Below are positions 1 to 11,084 of a DNA stretch of 64,000 bases, in pieces. Location of the stretch: positions 87,355 through 151,354 of the forward strand of contig CAJNYU010001940.1 in NCBI GenBank assembly GCA_905331475.1, in the 5' to 3' direction. A program made the translations under genes and the position numbers. The first letter of the stretch is position 1. Every line of letters begins with the position of its first letter. The notes beneath the pieces are model-generated. The model was not told the DNA's origin, ran no database searches, and saw only the letters and a list, made by a program, of their open reading frames with translations. The stretch comes from Rotaria socialis. Its lineage: Eukaryota; Rotifera; Eurotatoria; Philodinida; Philodinidae.

Positions 1-90
1 AGGGGGGGGTACAGGGATTTTTTTTTAAAAAAGTTTTTTTCTTAGAATTATTCACAACATAAATCAATCGACTCAATTTTTGCAGTACAC

Positions 91-618
91 ATAACAATCG
101 GATGCGAATCCGAATGTTTCCGCATTTATTTCTACGCTATGAACTAAATAAATTAGTATGGTACAGTTATAAGTCATATTATGATAAATTTCTGTTGTGA
201 AGGAATGCAACTTTGATTTTTTCTTGTGAGAGTTGAAAATCTGCTGTTTAATTCAGCATGCAGTTAAAATTTAAATAACAATAAATTGCAATATATTGTT
301 CTTACCATTGTCGAGCAAGTATTGAGTTATTTCCAAATGACCACATAAACAAGAATAATACCTGTTGTTGTATTTTAAATATTTTACTAAACAATTAGAA
401 TAGAATAAATTCAACTTACAATGGCGTTGAATCCCATTTATCTCGAAAATTTAATTCAACTTCTTTTTGTTCAACAAGATAACTAAATATAAGAATGTTA
501 TCCGAACAGAGGTGTTCTGTTTTTGCTTCATAAAAACTGAATAATTAATTGCATACCGAACACGAACTAAATCGCCACATCGCACACTTTGAATAAGATC
601 ATTTCTATCCGATGCCAT
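91..618 (-). CDS. ABTB1: ABTB1-like ankyrin/BTB protein, N-terminal part (partial)
   Basis: Four exons in transcription order: 618-557, 482-420, 361-306 and, less surely, 143 to about 91; the rest lies off the window. The spliced product begins MASDRNDLIQSVRCGD and continues VEQKEVELNFRDKWDSTPLY and then YSCLCGHLEITQYLLDN. This follows the start of animal ABTB1 (KWDSTPLYYACLCGH region) almost residue by residue. ABTB1 carries N-terminal ankyrin repeats and two BTB domains and is thought to act as a Cullin-3 type adaptor or in translation-linked signalling; only the ankyrin start is present here. Introns are 58-162 bp with GT-AG ends. The fourth exon matches poorly (NAETFGF where the family has a TFDGERC-type segment), so either the sequence has drifted or the exon is misplaced. 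Identity of the first three exons is firm. Confidence 0.82.
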
Positions 619-2813
619 AATTTATAATAATTACAAAAAAGAAACGATGGATGATGACAATAAATAAATAAATATCGCTTTTAATGACTCATTCTAAAAG
701 CGACCATGTGATTCAGTTATTTATTGATTATAGTTTATTGAATTTATTTTCCAATAGCATCTGTTATGTATGTATTTATCCATCCATCCATATTTTACTA
801 CGAAAAAATATTAATTGCTTTTTTCTCTTACTATGCTAGGTCTGTGATATCATATTTTAATAAATATTGCTTTCATATATTTTTATTGGTCTTCATTGTA
901 TAGCTCCAAAAGTTACGACGCACAGATGACGTTGTAATCTAGAGTAAGAACGAAAAAAACAATGAAGGTCTTTTTCTTTCAGTACAGAACTGTGTTTATT
1001 GATAGTCTAGTAATGTAAACAACAATATGACTATAATTTAAAGCGATGCACAGTCAAAATTATTCAAGGAGGAACAAACTGATTTATTGATTTCCATGAT
1101 TTCTTTGAGTTCTAGTGATTCCCAGTGATTCCCATGACTGGAAATCAGTTTTTATATGATCATTGCAAACCAGCAGAAATCATTGGAAACGTTCAGAAAT
1201 GTTGAAAAATTATGAGAAATCAATAGAAATCAATATTTTCTTTCACTATATAGTTCGAGATTTTCTCTGATTTACATTTATTTCCATTTGTTTCTTGTAA
1301 TTTCTAACAGCTGAATCGTTATTCACACCTTTAATGTATGATGATTTCTAGTGATTTCTATGCTTGGAAATCAGTTTGTTCCCCTTTGAAATTATTTGTC
1401 ATTGAGTATTACCTAAAATTCCATTTGGGATCTCTGGATTAGAAATAAAAATCAATAAACCCTCGTAATGTTAAGTGATGCAAAGCAGAGTATTTTTTTT
1501 CTTTTTCAAGATCTGCTTATTTGACATGAAAAAAAGCTTACTGCTCAGCCGGCTTTGGTTGAGGTGTATTTTTGAAAACCCAAATTGTAACTGAAAACCC
1601 ATGGAAAAAGCGTCTAATTTTAGATCACATACTATAGCTAAAATATTGCAAGATAAAAATAAGAATTTATACTTTACATACAACACGATTAGTTTAATGC
1701 ATATTTATTGATATTATGCCAGTAAAATATAAGAAAATATCAATCATCAGTTAACAAAAATAATGATTTCTTCATTAGATCTATGGGCCAAATGTATATC
1801 TAATGGTAAATCAAGAGCTAGGTCTTTCCAAAAAAATGAAAACTTTTTCACTTTTTTTCCGTTATAATTCCACCATCCTATTTTATAAATATCTGTTGAT
1901 TGAGGATTCTGAAAATCCTGTTAAATTTAGCAAAACTTGTCAAATCAATTTGCTTGATTATCGATTCTCTTCTCAATTCTAACTTCTTCCACATATCAAT
2001 GAAATTAACAAACAGGAGTCAATGTAAATGTGAGCTTGTAATTGTAATTTAAAAGTCAACTCGGTATTCCTTTAGCTGGTATTCGACCACATATACGGAG
2101 CTCTTTAGTAACTGAGATTTTTTCATGAAAAAAAAATAATATTTCAGTTCAAATAAAAGCAGTCGCCTAAATGTAATGCCGTATCATTCATAAAAATCGG
2201 TCAATTTTCTTTCCTTTCTTAAAAACTAATTTAATTTATATCGTTACGTTGGAATACGAGCTCTAGGAAGACCTATGACTTTTAGAATAAAATTGAAAAA
2301 CGTCGAAAATTAGAGAAAATCTCTAAGATATTGTAGATTTGATATAGAATTATAATAGTTGTTTTGATTTGAATTAAAATATTCGAAAAAATTGAATAAA
2401 ACAACAAACAGGACGGACGGGAGAGAACCGCTCACTTTTTATTTATAGACTTTCATGACTCACTCATTCATTGGTTGCATTCACATTACCCATCCAATTG
2501 GTTATTTACTTTTTCTTTTCTTTCCTAGTCAATCACACATACTGCTTTTCTTGCTTGCATACTCCCGTAATCAACATGAAACAATACGTTCTTTTGTATT
2601 TTATTACAAGAAAAAATCTATCTGACATTGTAAAATAACTTGCCTTTTTTTTTCTTTCATTTGTCATGAATTTGATAGTGCCTATTCATTTTATTATTAT
2701 CTAATAATCTCCCAAAAAAAAACAGACTATACCTTATGACAGCAATCATGATAGGTTTTTGTTTTTATTTTAGCTTATTTTCTAATTTAAATATTTCTCA
2801 AATTTTTACCACA
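619..2813. other. Intergenic region between ABTB1 and ABCB6
   Basis: Start-to-start spacer of the divergent ABTB1/ABCB6 pair. Apart from the inverted-repeat element at about 1048-1415 I see only A+T-rich sequence and short chance ORFs. Promoters of both genes should lie here, but no motif is distinctive enough to place them. Confidence 0.5.
1048..1415. mobile_element. Small terminal-inverted-repeat (MITE-like) element
   Basis: The left end, at 1071-1085, reads GGAACAAACTGATTT. The right end, at 1368-1382, reads AAATCAGTTTGTTCC, its exact reverse complement. The similarity continues outward more weakly (TTCAAGGAGG against TTCAAAGGGG). Between the ends lie many degenerate copies of a TTTCTAGTGATTTC-type motif and its complement AGAAATCA. 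There is no coding capacity. Size, terminal inverted repeats and lack of ORFs suggest a non-autonomous DNA transposon remnant. No clear target-site duplication is visible. Confidence 0.5.
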
Positions 2814-5800
2814 ATGTTCTGTTCACCAAATGAAACATCAACTGGTGGTGGCATGACAGTTTGGACTGAAAATGGGTTTACATTATGTTTCTTTGATACT
2901 CTTACAACATCAATTTTATTTGGTTTTATGTTTCTTTTTGGTTTAATTCAATTCATTTTTTATAAGTACGCTTATCTATATCGATATTAAATAATGTTAA
3001 TTTATTTAATATTATTGTTTCGTAGACTATATGGATTTAAGATTGAACGAGAATATATTGATTCATCAGTTTTGTATTATATTCAAGTTACATTAACAGT
3101 TTTATTAGCATGTGAACCAACATTACTGTACGCAACTGAAACAACAGCACTTGGAAAAACAAAAGTAACTAGATTTTTTCAACATATACAAAATATTAAT
3201 TACTCTTCATTTTCTTTTTCAAAAATTTCAATTAGATTGCAAGTTATACCATATTTCGCTGTGTTCTTCGTACGATTGCTTGGTTGCTTTCATTAATAAT
3301 TCTTCGTGTCGAGCGAACTAAAACAATGCCAACAGCTCAATCACGTGGACATGGTTTGATCATACTTATATTTTGGTGTTTATCGGTTCTGATTGAAATA
3401 TTCGCATTGATATCTTATCGTTCACCATTTTGGTTTTTTCAAACAATTGTTCAAAATAAAACATCAGCTGACGAAATACATTTAGTTCGTTTTGGTTATT
3501 GGATATTTCGACTAATTGCAACAGTATTTATATTTTCTATTGGTCTACGTGCACCAGGTGTACCACGAAGACGTTATGCTATTTTGTTAAATCGATCTCA
3601 TTCACAAATTGAAGAAGAAAAAGAAAAAGAAAATGTTTGGTCTAAATTTTTCCGACATTTTAAAACTTTAGCACCATTCATATGGCCACGCGGACATTAT
3701 GGTTTACAATGTAATATCAGTATTTGCGTTTTGATACTTTTATCAGGTCGATTACTTTCAATAGAAGTACCAAGATATACAAAATTAATTAGTAAGTTTA
3801 AAACCAAAACGAAAAATATTCTTTTTATATTCATTTTTATTTTGCTCATAAATATAGCTGATGAATTAATTCAATCAAGTAATGGTACAACCGATACATT
3901 GTTCAATCTTGGCGCTCGATTACGTTCACCAAACACTTGGCCATGGAGATTGGTATTAGTTTTAATGGTTGTTCGGTTTTTACAAGGTAAACAAGAATAA
4001 AAGAATTTTTTCTTCTTCTGAAAGATAATTTTTATTGAATCTTATTTTTTATTTAGGTTCTGGTGGATTTGGCTCAGGAGCACTAAGTATCATACGATCA
4101 ACCCTATGGACGAAAGTTGAGCAATATACAACACGTTCATTAAAAATTCGAGTATTTTCACATTTACATGACTTATCACTACGCTGGCATTTATCACGAA
4201 AAACTGGTGAAGTATTACGTATTGTTGATCGTGGCACAGATTCAGTTGATTCATTACTTAACTATGTAGTATTTAGTATATTTCCAACAATAGCAGATAT
4301 TATCATTGGTATTGTTTATTTCGTTGTTCAATTTAATATTTGGTAAAAAAGTTAAATTTTTGAATTTTTGAATTAAGCTTCTTTTTGTTAAGGTTTGGTA
4401 TAATTGTATTTGCAACAATGTTTATCTATCTTGTGCTAACAATTTTTATAACGGAATGGCGTACAAAATATAAAAAAGAAATGAATAAACTAGATAATGC
4501 TATGAGTGCGACTGCTGTTGATTCGTTACTTAATTTTGAAACTGTGAAATATTATGGTGCAGAAGAATATGAAGTGACACAATATCGTGATGCGATAGGA
4601 AAATATCAAAAGGGTAAGTAAGAAAATACCAAAACTTGTTTTAATTTCTATTGATAAGAAAAAATAATGATTATTTTATTAGCTGAATGGGTAAATCAAT
4701 TAACGTTACAATTATTAAATTTTGTTCAATCAATTTTAATTGGTATTGGTTTAACAATTGGTTCACTTTACTGTGCTTGGCTTGTTAGTGCTAAACATGA
4801 ATTAACTGTTGGTGATTATGTTTTATTTGGTACATATATACTTCAATTATATACACCATTGAATTTTTTTGGTACTTATTATCGTCTAATACAACAAGCA
4901 TTTATTGACATGGAAAATATGCTTGATTTACTTGATATCAAACCCGATGTACAAGATTCACCACTTGCTAAAGATATTGTTATTAATAATGGAATGATTG
5001 AATTTGATAATGTTTGTTTTCATTATCAACCAGAACGGCCAATTCTTAAAAATATTTCATTTAATATTTTACCTGGACAAACTTTAGCTATTGTTGGACC
5101 CTCAGGAGCAGGTAATATATTTGAAATGTTTTTTAAATATAACTTTTTTTAAATATTTTTTCTGCAGGAAAAAGTACGATTGTTCGTCTACTCTTTCGTT
5201 TTTATGATATTCAAAGTGGTTCGATCAAGATTGATGGAACAGATATTTCAAATATAACGCAAAATTCACTTCGCCGTTCGATTGGTGTTGTCCCACAAGA
5301 TACGGTCTTATTTAATAAGGATGTTTTATACAATATTCGTTATGGTCGAGTCTCAGCAACAGATCGAGAAGTTGAAAATGCTGCACGTACTGCTGAAATG
5401 CATGGTAGGAAAAAAAGGAGAATGCTGTTCGAAAATTTAATGTAGGATTAAAATTTACACCAAAGGGATGTTTACGGACGAGAGAAATAATCTTGAAGTT
5501 TATTTGCCTAAAAGAATGTAGAGTTTACTACGAGATAGTTTAGATTGGTATTGGAAATCGTGATGGAGAGAGAGAGAGAGATTTTTAGCTTTGTCTCTGG
5601 CAGGTATCCATATTTATTTGATGGAGCTTATTTCATTCTATCTAGTTTCGTACAGATCTCATCACCATAGTTTTATTTAATCGGTATATTAATTTAAGAT
5701 TGTATATCAATAATGTCTATCTCGATAGGCAAGAATAGGGTTTAAAGTTACAACAATAATCTGCAATAATTTCGTTCAAATTATATTTCACAAAAAGAAT

Positions 5801-6406
5801 TCAATAAAGAAAACTATCATGCATTTTCATTTAGATCGTATCAATACATTTCCTGAAGGATATAAAACAATTGTAGGTGAACGTGGTTTGAAATTATCTG
5901 GCGGTGAAAAGGTAAAACAAAGAAACTCAATCAAATTGTTTTTTTTTCTATGTTTCATCTTATTTTAGCAACGCGTAGCCATTGCTCGAACACTTCTCAA
6001 AGCACCGGCTGTAGTTTTACTAGATGAAGCAACGTCAGCACTTGGTAACGTATTTTTCTTTTTGTTTTGCCTAAATAATCTAAAGATACTTTTAGATACA
6101 TTCACTGAACGCCAAATTCAGTCAGCATTAAGAAGTGTTTGTGAAGGACGTACAACATTAATTGTTGCTCATCGTCTATCAACTATTACACATGCCGATA
6201 TTATTATTGTTGTTAGTGAAGGTAGCATTATTGAACGTGGTTCACATGATGAACTTTTAGCTAAACCCGATGGTACTTATGCAGCAATGTGGAAACAACA
6301 ATCAACATCATATTCAGATGCCGATAAACCAACGACTACCAGTGATAATATTATAAATTCAAAAGCATTCCATTCAACAGAGAATCAACAAAATGATGAT
6401 CATTAG
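2814..6406 (+). CDS. ABCB6: ABCB6-like half ABC transporter
   Basis: Eleven exons: 2814-2965, 3026-3164, 3236-3791, 3858-3986, 4057-4342, 4393-4613, 4683-5111, 5168-5404, 5835-5911, 5969-6044, 6096-6406; 870 residues against 842 in human ABCB6. ABCB6 transports porphyrins and glutathione-linked metals across mitochondrial, endolysosomal or plasma membranes. The ABCB6-specific N-terminal membrane domain is present (start [12 protein letters not shown], then [11 protein letters not shown]), followed by the six-helix transporter core ([39 protein letters not shown]). The nucleotide-binding domain has a Walker A GPSGAGKST split by an intron near residue 638, the signature LSGGEKQRVAIAR near 737, Walker [11 protein letters not shown] and H-loop AHRLST. 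All catalytic residues look intact. I chose ATG 2814 rather than the in-frame upstream ATG at 2736 because it gives a family-like N-terminus. The intron at 5405-5834 is unusually long and contains a GA run. Confidence 0.93.
5566..5581. repeat. (GA)n microsatellite in ABCB6 intron 8
   Basis: A short GAGAGA run inside the 430-bp intron, the only long intron of this gene. Confidence 0.7.
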
Positions 6407-6585
6407 TCCTAAAAATATCTACTATAAAGCTCACAGTTCCGGTGAAATATTTTTCATGCCATGCTTTTATAAAGTTGCGCTTTTTTCTTGTTTATTGTTT
6501 GTGCATGTTTCTTGTTGTCATTTTTGAAAGATTATTTCGATATTGTTAAGGAAAGTCTAAAGATGTTTTCATATATATATGTATA

Positions 6586-6750
6586 TGTCGCAGGACAGAT
6601 TAAAATTCAGTTCAGATTAAAATCGATTGAAATAATTTTGATCTGAACTAGTTCGCTTTAAAATTAAGAAGATTTTAAACTGAACTAGTTCAGATCAAAA
6701 TTATTTCAATCGATTTTAATCTGAACTGAATTTTAATCTGTCCTACAACA
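6586..6750. mobile_element. Near-perfect 165-bp palindrome (foldback/MITE-like)
   Basis: The left arm 6586-6654 and right arm 6682-6750 are reverse complements over 69 bases with two mismatches near the outer ends (TGTCGCAGG against TGTTGTAGG). The pairing continues partly into the 27-base centre. Both flanks are TA-rich: ATATAT before and a (TA)n run from about 6750 to 6771 after. It lies about 180 bp beyond the ABCB6 stop codon, probably in its 3' UTR or just downstream. The element has no coding capacity. High arm identity suggests a recently inserted or gene-converted foldback element. Confidence 0.7.
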
Positions 6751-6771
6751 TATATATATATATATATATAT
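6750..6771. repeat. (TA)n microsatellite
   Basis: Perfect TA dinucleotide run abutting the right end of the palindrome; it may include the target-site sequence of that insertion. Confidence 0.8.
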
Positions 6772-6884
6772 CAGTATATTGCTATGTTTTTCTACTCGTC
6801 AATTGTTTTATATGTTGAGTATCGGTATTGTTTCATCATATTTTGAGTTTTTTTCCCTTTGCGAGGATAACAAAAATAAGAAAA

Positions 6885-6890
6885 AATAAA
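6885..6890 (+). promoter_or_regulatory. Possible ABCB6 polyadenylation signal (AATAAA)
   Basis: AATAAA about 480 bases after the ABCB6 stop codon. If this is the used site, the palindrome at 6586-6750 would be transcribed within the 3' UTR. It could equally be chance in A+T-rich DNA. Confidence 0.3.
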
Positions 6891-7255
6891 TCAAGATTAA
6901 TGCGAAGAAGATCTGACTTGTCATTATAATTTTTGGATTTTAAATTTTTGTACTAAATCAAAAATGATTTAGATTTAATTTTATTATGCAACGTAAATCT
7001 ATTAAACTTTTCTTTTATCAGAGAGTTTTATCCTTTTTCTAAATTCATTGTGAATATTTGCTATTCAGTATCATTGACACAAAAATTTTATACTGTTTCA
7101 CAATAAATGTACAACATTACCTTTTAAGACCATCTATACAAGATTTTAAAAGTTACACATCCAAATATGTCCGATCATCTTTTTATGAAACTCACAATTT
7201 GCTTTTTGAAGAAAATTATACGGAATGTAAGTTTTAAGTCATAATGTTGTAAATT

Positions 7256-7291
<36 letters not shown>

Positions 7292-8590
7292 GCTTGAACG
7301 AGCATGCAAAGGTAGAACGAGTCAGTTAAGTAACAATTATTGAGTATACTTTCATCGCAGCCGAGAAAAATCAGAAAAAACTCATTTGCCTGACCTCATT
7401 AGTAACAGGAGAAGCTACTGAATATATGAAGTACCAGACTGATGTAGAAAATTGTAACATTTTTATTGGAATATGAGCTGCTGCAACACGCGTGTCGATG
7501 TTCTTAGCATGTCAAATTTTCTTTTAAGTGAAAACAAATTTTTTTATTTAAAATTTCAAGATAATCCGCAATGATAAGTTACTTTGTCACAGTCGCCATT
7601 CGATTACCATAAAAAGGACATGAATTGATCAAGTGATACTTCGATAAACAATCAACATCAAAGTTTCCTAGTTGATTAAGATATATGAGAGTATGTTGTA
7701 AGACCTACCATTGGTATAATGGATGTGTACAATAAGAACTGTTCTCCAATTAAATCAATGAAAAGTTTAAATCAAGCAAAATAAAACAGTAAAGACGATA
7801 AATAGAAAAGCCATCAGCAATGCGGTAGACAAATATTGAAGTAACAATAGACAAAGAAGAAATCTCTGGTTGAACTTTAGAGCTAAACAAGAAATAGTAT
7901 TTGCCTGGCAGTCGACTATTCATAGAACATAACGATATTTTTTGCTAGGAATTTTTTAATTCAAATATTTTTAGTTAGTATAATGAGACGAACAGAAAGC
8001 ATGTAAGTTCCTTGTTTGAAGCCTTAAGAAAGCTGTATTGACAAGTAGTCTTCGAAAGACATTAAGAAATATATATAATTAGTTGATTAAGAACGAAAAA
8101 ATATACTTGAGCATATTTTAACGTGCGAAATAAAGATATTCATAACGCAAGATAATCATTTCGAATGATGTCCCATATGGAACAATAAGAAATTTCATAG
8201 ATCTTAACTTTAAAATATTTTGTACTATATAGTATCTGATCACTGTCACAACAAAAAAGGAAAAATAATTTTTTTTCGAAATATTTCAATGAGTTGCTTA
8301 TAACGAGATAGTTATCTTAACCTTGAGAAATTTAATTTGTGAAAAAGATGAGTAATAGATGATGATTATAGATGATATTGGATATATTTATTTTTTCATT
8401 CAGTCTGTAGATGATAAAATCAATTTCATGTTAAATATAATTGACGCAGCCTTGCTAATGTATTTCTTTTCTTTCATGAGTGAAACAGTTATGAAGTACA
8501 AAACAAAAGAAATTTCTCTTATACTCTTTTTGACACGATTATCAACATCAAATATAATTTATATTGACTGGATTATTTCAATAGAATTCA
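6891..8590. other. Gene-poor spacer
   Basis: A+T-rich sequence with a (CT)n tract and short ORFs. An 82-codon ORF at 8359-8607 begins MMIIDDIGYIYFF, matches nothing I know, and may be the eroded 5' part of the receptor remnant that follows. Confidence 0.4.
7256..7286. repeat. (CT)n microsatellite
   Basis: About 15 CT units in intergenic DNA, followed by GTCTCGCTTG. No gene context. Confidence 0.85.
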
Positions 8591-8599
8591 TAGTCTGGT

Positions 8600-9200
8600 C
8601 TTTTTAATAGTTCAATATGTACAATATTTATTCTTCAACAATTCTACTATCGTTCTCAACTTTGTTCATTACGCTATTAGGGCTTTTTTAAGAATTTGTA
8701 CAACTGGTTTCATTCCGGCATCGATTTGTAGTTACATCTTTTGAATCATATGCCGCGATAAAAACTTCGACCACAACAAAACTTAATTATCAAGAATATG
8801 CTAATTTCAAAGAATATTATTTGATATTTTCAAACTTTTATTTTTTAATCATGTCCATACATTTGTATATCAATATAATATAGCCATTTAGTTTTATAGC
8901 AATTGCTTATGAGTGTTTTATATACAGTTATATAAAGAAATGAACAAATAGAGTTTACATCATATTCGATATCAACAACGACAAGATTTTGATCACTTGA
9001 TTAATGCTGTTATTTGGATTTGCGTAAGTTTATTCTTGAATAGCATTGCTGGTCTTCATCGAGCAATAGGATGTATTCTCTGTTAAATACATCTTATGAT
9101 TATTCGAATGCACCATCTCGTATTGTAATGATTCTTCATCTATCTTACATAATATGTAGCTATGTGTTAATCAACAGAACTATTTATGAAAGAATCTTAT
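8600..9200 (+). pseudogene. Decayed seven-transmembrane receptor (GPCR-like) fragment
   Basis: No long ORF is open, but frame-by-frame reading gives ordered receptor-like pieces. First comes a hydrophobic segment with PFSFIAIAYECFIYSYIKK preceded by an in-frame stop, resembling TM5. After a +1 frame change comes RYQQRQDFDHLINAVIWICV, like the third intracellular loop running into TM6, then SLFLNSIAGLHRAIGC. The last piece is RIVMILHLSYIICSYVLI, TM7-like. At least two stops and one frameshift interrupt it. The loop-3 pattern of an arginine/glutamine-rich stretch followed by a hydrophobic helix is typical of the rhodopsin-like receptors that are abundant in bdelloids. Receptor identity cannot be given. 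Confidence 0.45.
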
Positions 9201-9853
9201 AAGAATACAATGACATCAATATTTAGCGTCTAATAGTTCATTAATATGCATAAAAATGATCTTCGATTAGTAAATACGCATTTTAATAGTATTTTTTTTC
9301 ATGTCGTGTTCCATTCATAATGTGTATTTTTCTAATCTCTTATTATGATTCATTCACGCAATACAGCTCAATATTATTTAGAATTATTGATAAATGTTTC
9401 TTTTCCATTGAATTTTTTTTCTTGTGACGAAAATCAATCAAAATTTAAATTAGAATATTTTCTATTTCGATTTATAAGTTTTACATATGTAGAATTAGAA
9501 GGTTTAATTGAATTAAATAAGAATCTATTAAGCAACAAAAAAAGTTTCTCATGATCAAAAGATAATCTAAGTGAATAAATTTCTTTTTTAAGGTTAAAAT
9601 AAAGAAAATACGAAAGATAAACTTTACAATATAGAATTGTGCCAATTATAAGTATATATATGAAATTATATTCCATCTGCAAACGGCCCCTATAGACACA
9701 TGATGGCATTAATAGAAATCGATTGGATGATTAAAAGCAATCATCAGACTGCCTAACTGATTGTTATTTTTGTGTTGTCGCTTCTCTGTGTGAGATAATC
9801 TATCATTAATTCCATTCATATATCTACTTCAACCTAAAAAAGATAAACAAAAA
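9201..9853. other. Spacer upstream of RPA2
   Basis: No gene recognised. A 69-codon plus-strand ORF at 9345-9554 has no family features. The RPA2 promoter should lie in the last few hundred bases. Confidence 0.4.
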
Positions 9854-10926
9854 ATGGCTCTCTGGGGTAATTATACAAAAAAACAAAAAAAAATCTTAAT
9901 CCGTATATTTCTTCAATATAATTACTTAGAACAAGGAGGTAGTAGTGGCTTTCAACAACGAAAAACTGGAGCTGAAGGTGATGGCAATAATGTACAAGTT
10001 CGTATTTAAAAGATGAATAATCAATAAAAGGAAAAAAGCAATGTTTCATATTGATTATAGCGTTCATCCATTAAAGGTGTGTTAACATGTACAATAGCAA
10101 CTATTCTTAATGCAAAACATTCCGAGTCAGATAATTGTTTCGTTTATAAACATTTAAAATTCAATACAGTTATGATCATGGGTTTAATTCGTGAAACAAA
10201 TCATGAAGCAAATGGTAGTTTAGCTACATATAATATCGATGATCATTCCGGTGGCTTAATGGAAATTAAATGGTGGCATGATGTAAATGTTTTCTTGTAC
10301 TTATAAAATAAATCTATTTTATTTTGAATACTTTTTGTTTTCTTTCAGGATTCTGCTGAACCAATTAAACCTTTAACTTATGCTAAAGTTGTTGGTCAAA
10401 TTAAAGTATTTGCTGGTAAAACACATGTTGTTGCACATCATGTTAGTAAAATGCAATCATTAAATGAATTAATTGCTCATAATATTGAATGTATTCATGC
10501 TAGTATATCCATTCGTAAACAAACTGACACAGTATGTTCAATAGAGAAGAAAATAGTTTATTCTAAAGTGAATTTTTATATAATTAGAGTGGAATGAATG
10601 CAACAAAAACAAATAATTCCGATTTTGGTCATAGTACTCAACAAACATCAGCAATATCTAATGGATTTTCAACAGTTCAAAATGCAGTTCTTAATCTTTT
10701 AAAAACTGTAACAACAATATCAGGTTACAGTGTAACTGAAATATGTAAACAATTAAAGCAATTTAGTGAAACTCAAGTCAAGTGAGTCTTGAATTTGTCG
10801 TGTATTGATCTGTTTTTAATTTATTCATAATAAATATTTAGACAAGCATTAGAATTTCTCTCTGGTGAGGGTCATATCTATTCAACAACTGATGATGATC
10901 ATTTTCGTGCTGCAAGCAACAATTAG
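9854..10926 (+). CDS. RPA2: Replication protein A 32 kDa subunit
   Basis: Six exons: 9854-9866, 9930-9997, 10061-10282, 10349-10531, 10588-10781, 10842-10926; 254 residues (human 270). RPA2 is the middle subunit of the nuclear single-stranded-DNA binding trimer in replication, recombination and repair. The order is a short Gly/Ser-rich N-terminus (EQGGSSGF, where the family carries its phosphorylation sites), then the OB fold ([50 protein letters not shown]), a linker, and the C-terminal winged helix ([27 protein letters not shown]). The end motif is almost identical to vertebrate RPA2. The first intron (63 bp) is a multiple of three and has no stop, so retention would still give an open protein; I excised it because of its standard length and splice sites. 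It lies 158 bp upstream of the next plus-strand gene. Confidence 0.93.
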
Positions 10927-11084
10927 AAGAAAAAAGAGATATCATTTTCTATCAGATAGATAACATTATTAATATATAAATATTTGTTATGATTAAAACT
11001 TGTTAAATAGACTTCAGATTGAACAAAAAAAGCAAACTTCGTATGCACTTTTTGTTTTAAACTTCAGATATAAATATTAAAATC

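Noticed and set aside
1..20. G-run at the window start as telomere or end repeat
   Set aside because: A single AGGGGGGGGT stretch is not a tandem telomeric repeat; more likely chance or an assembly edge.
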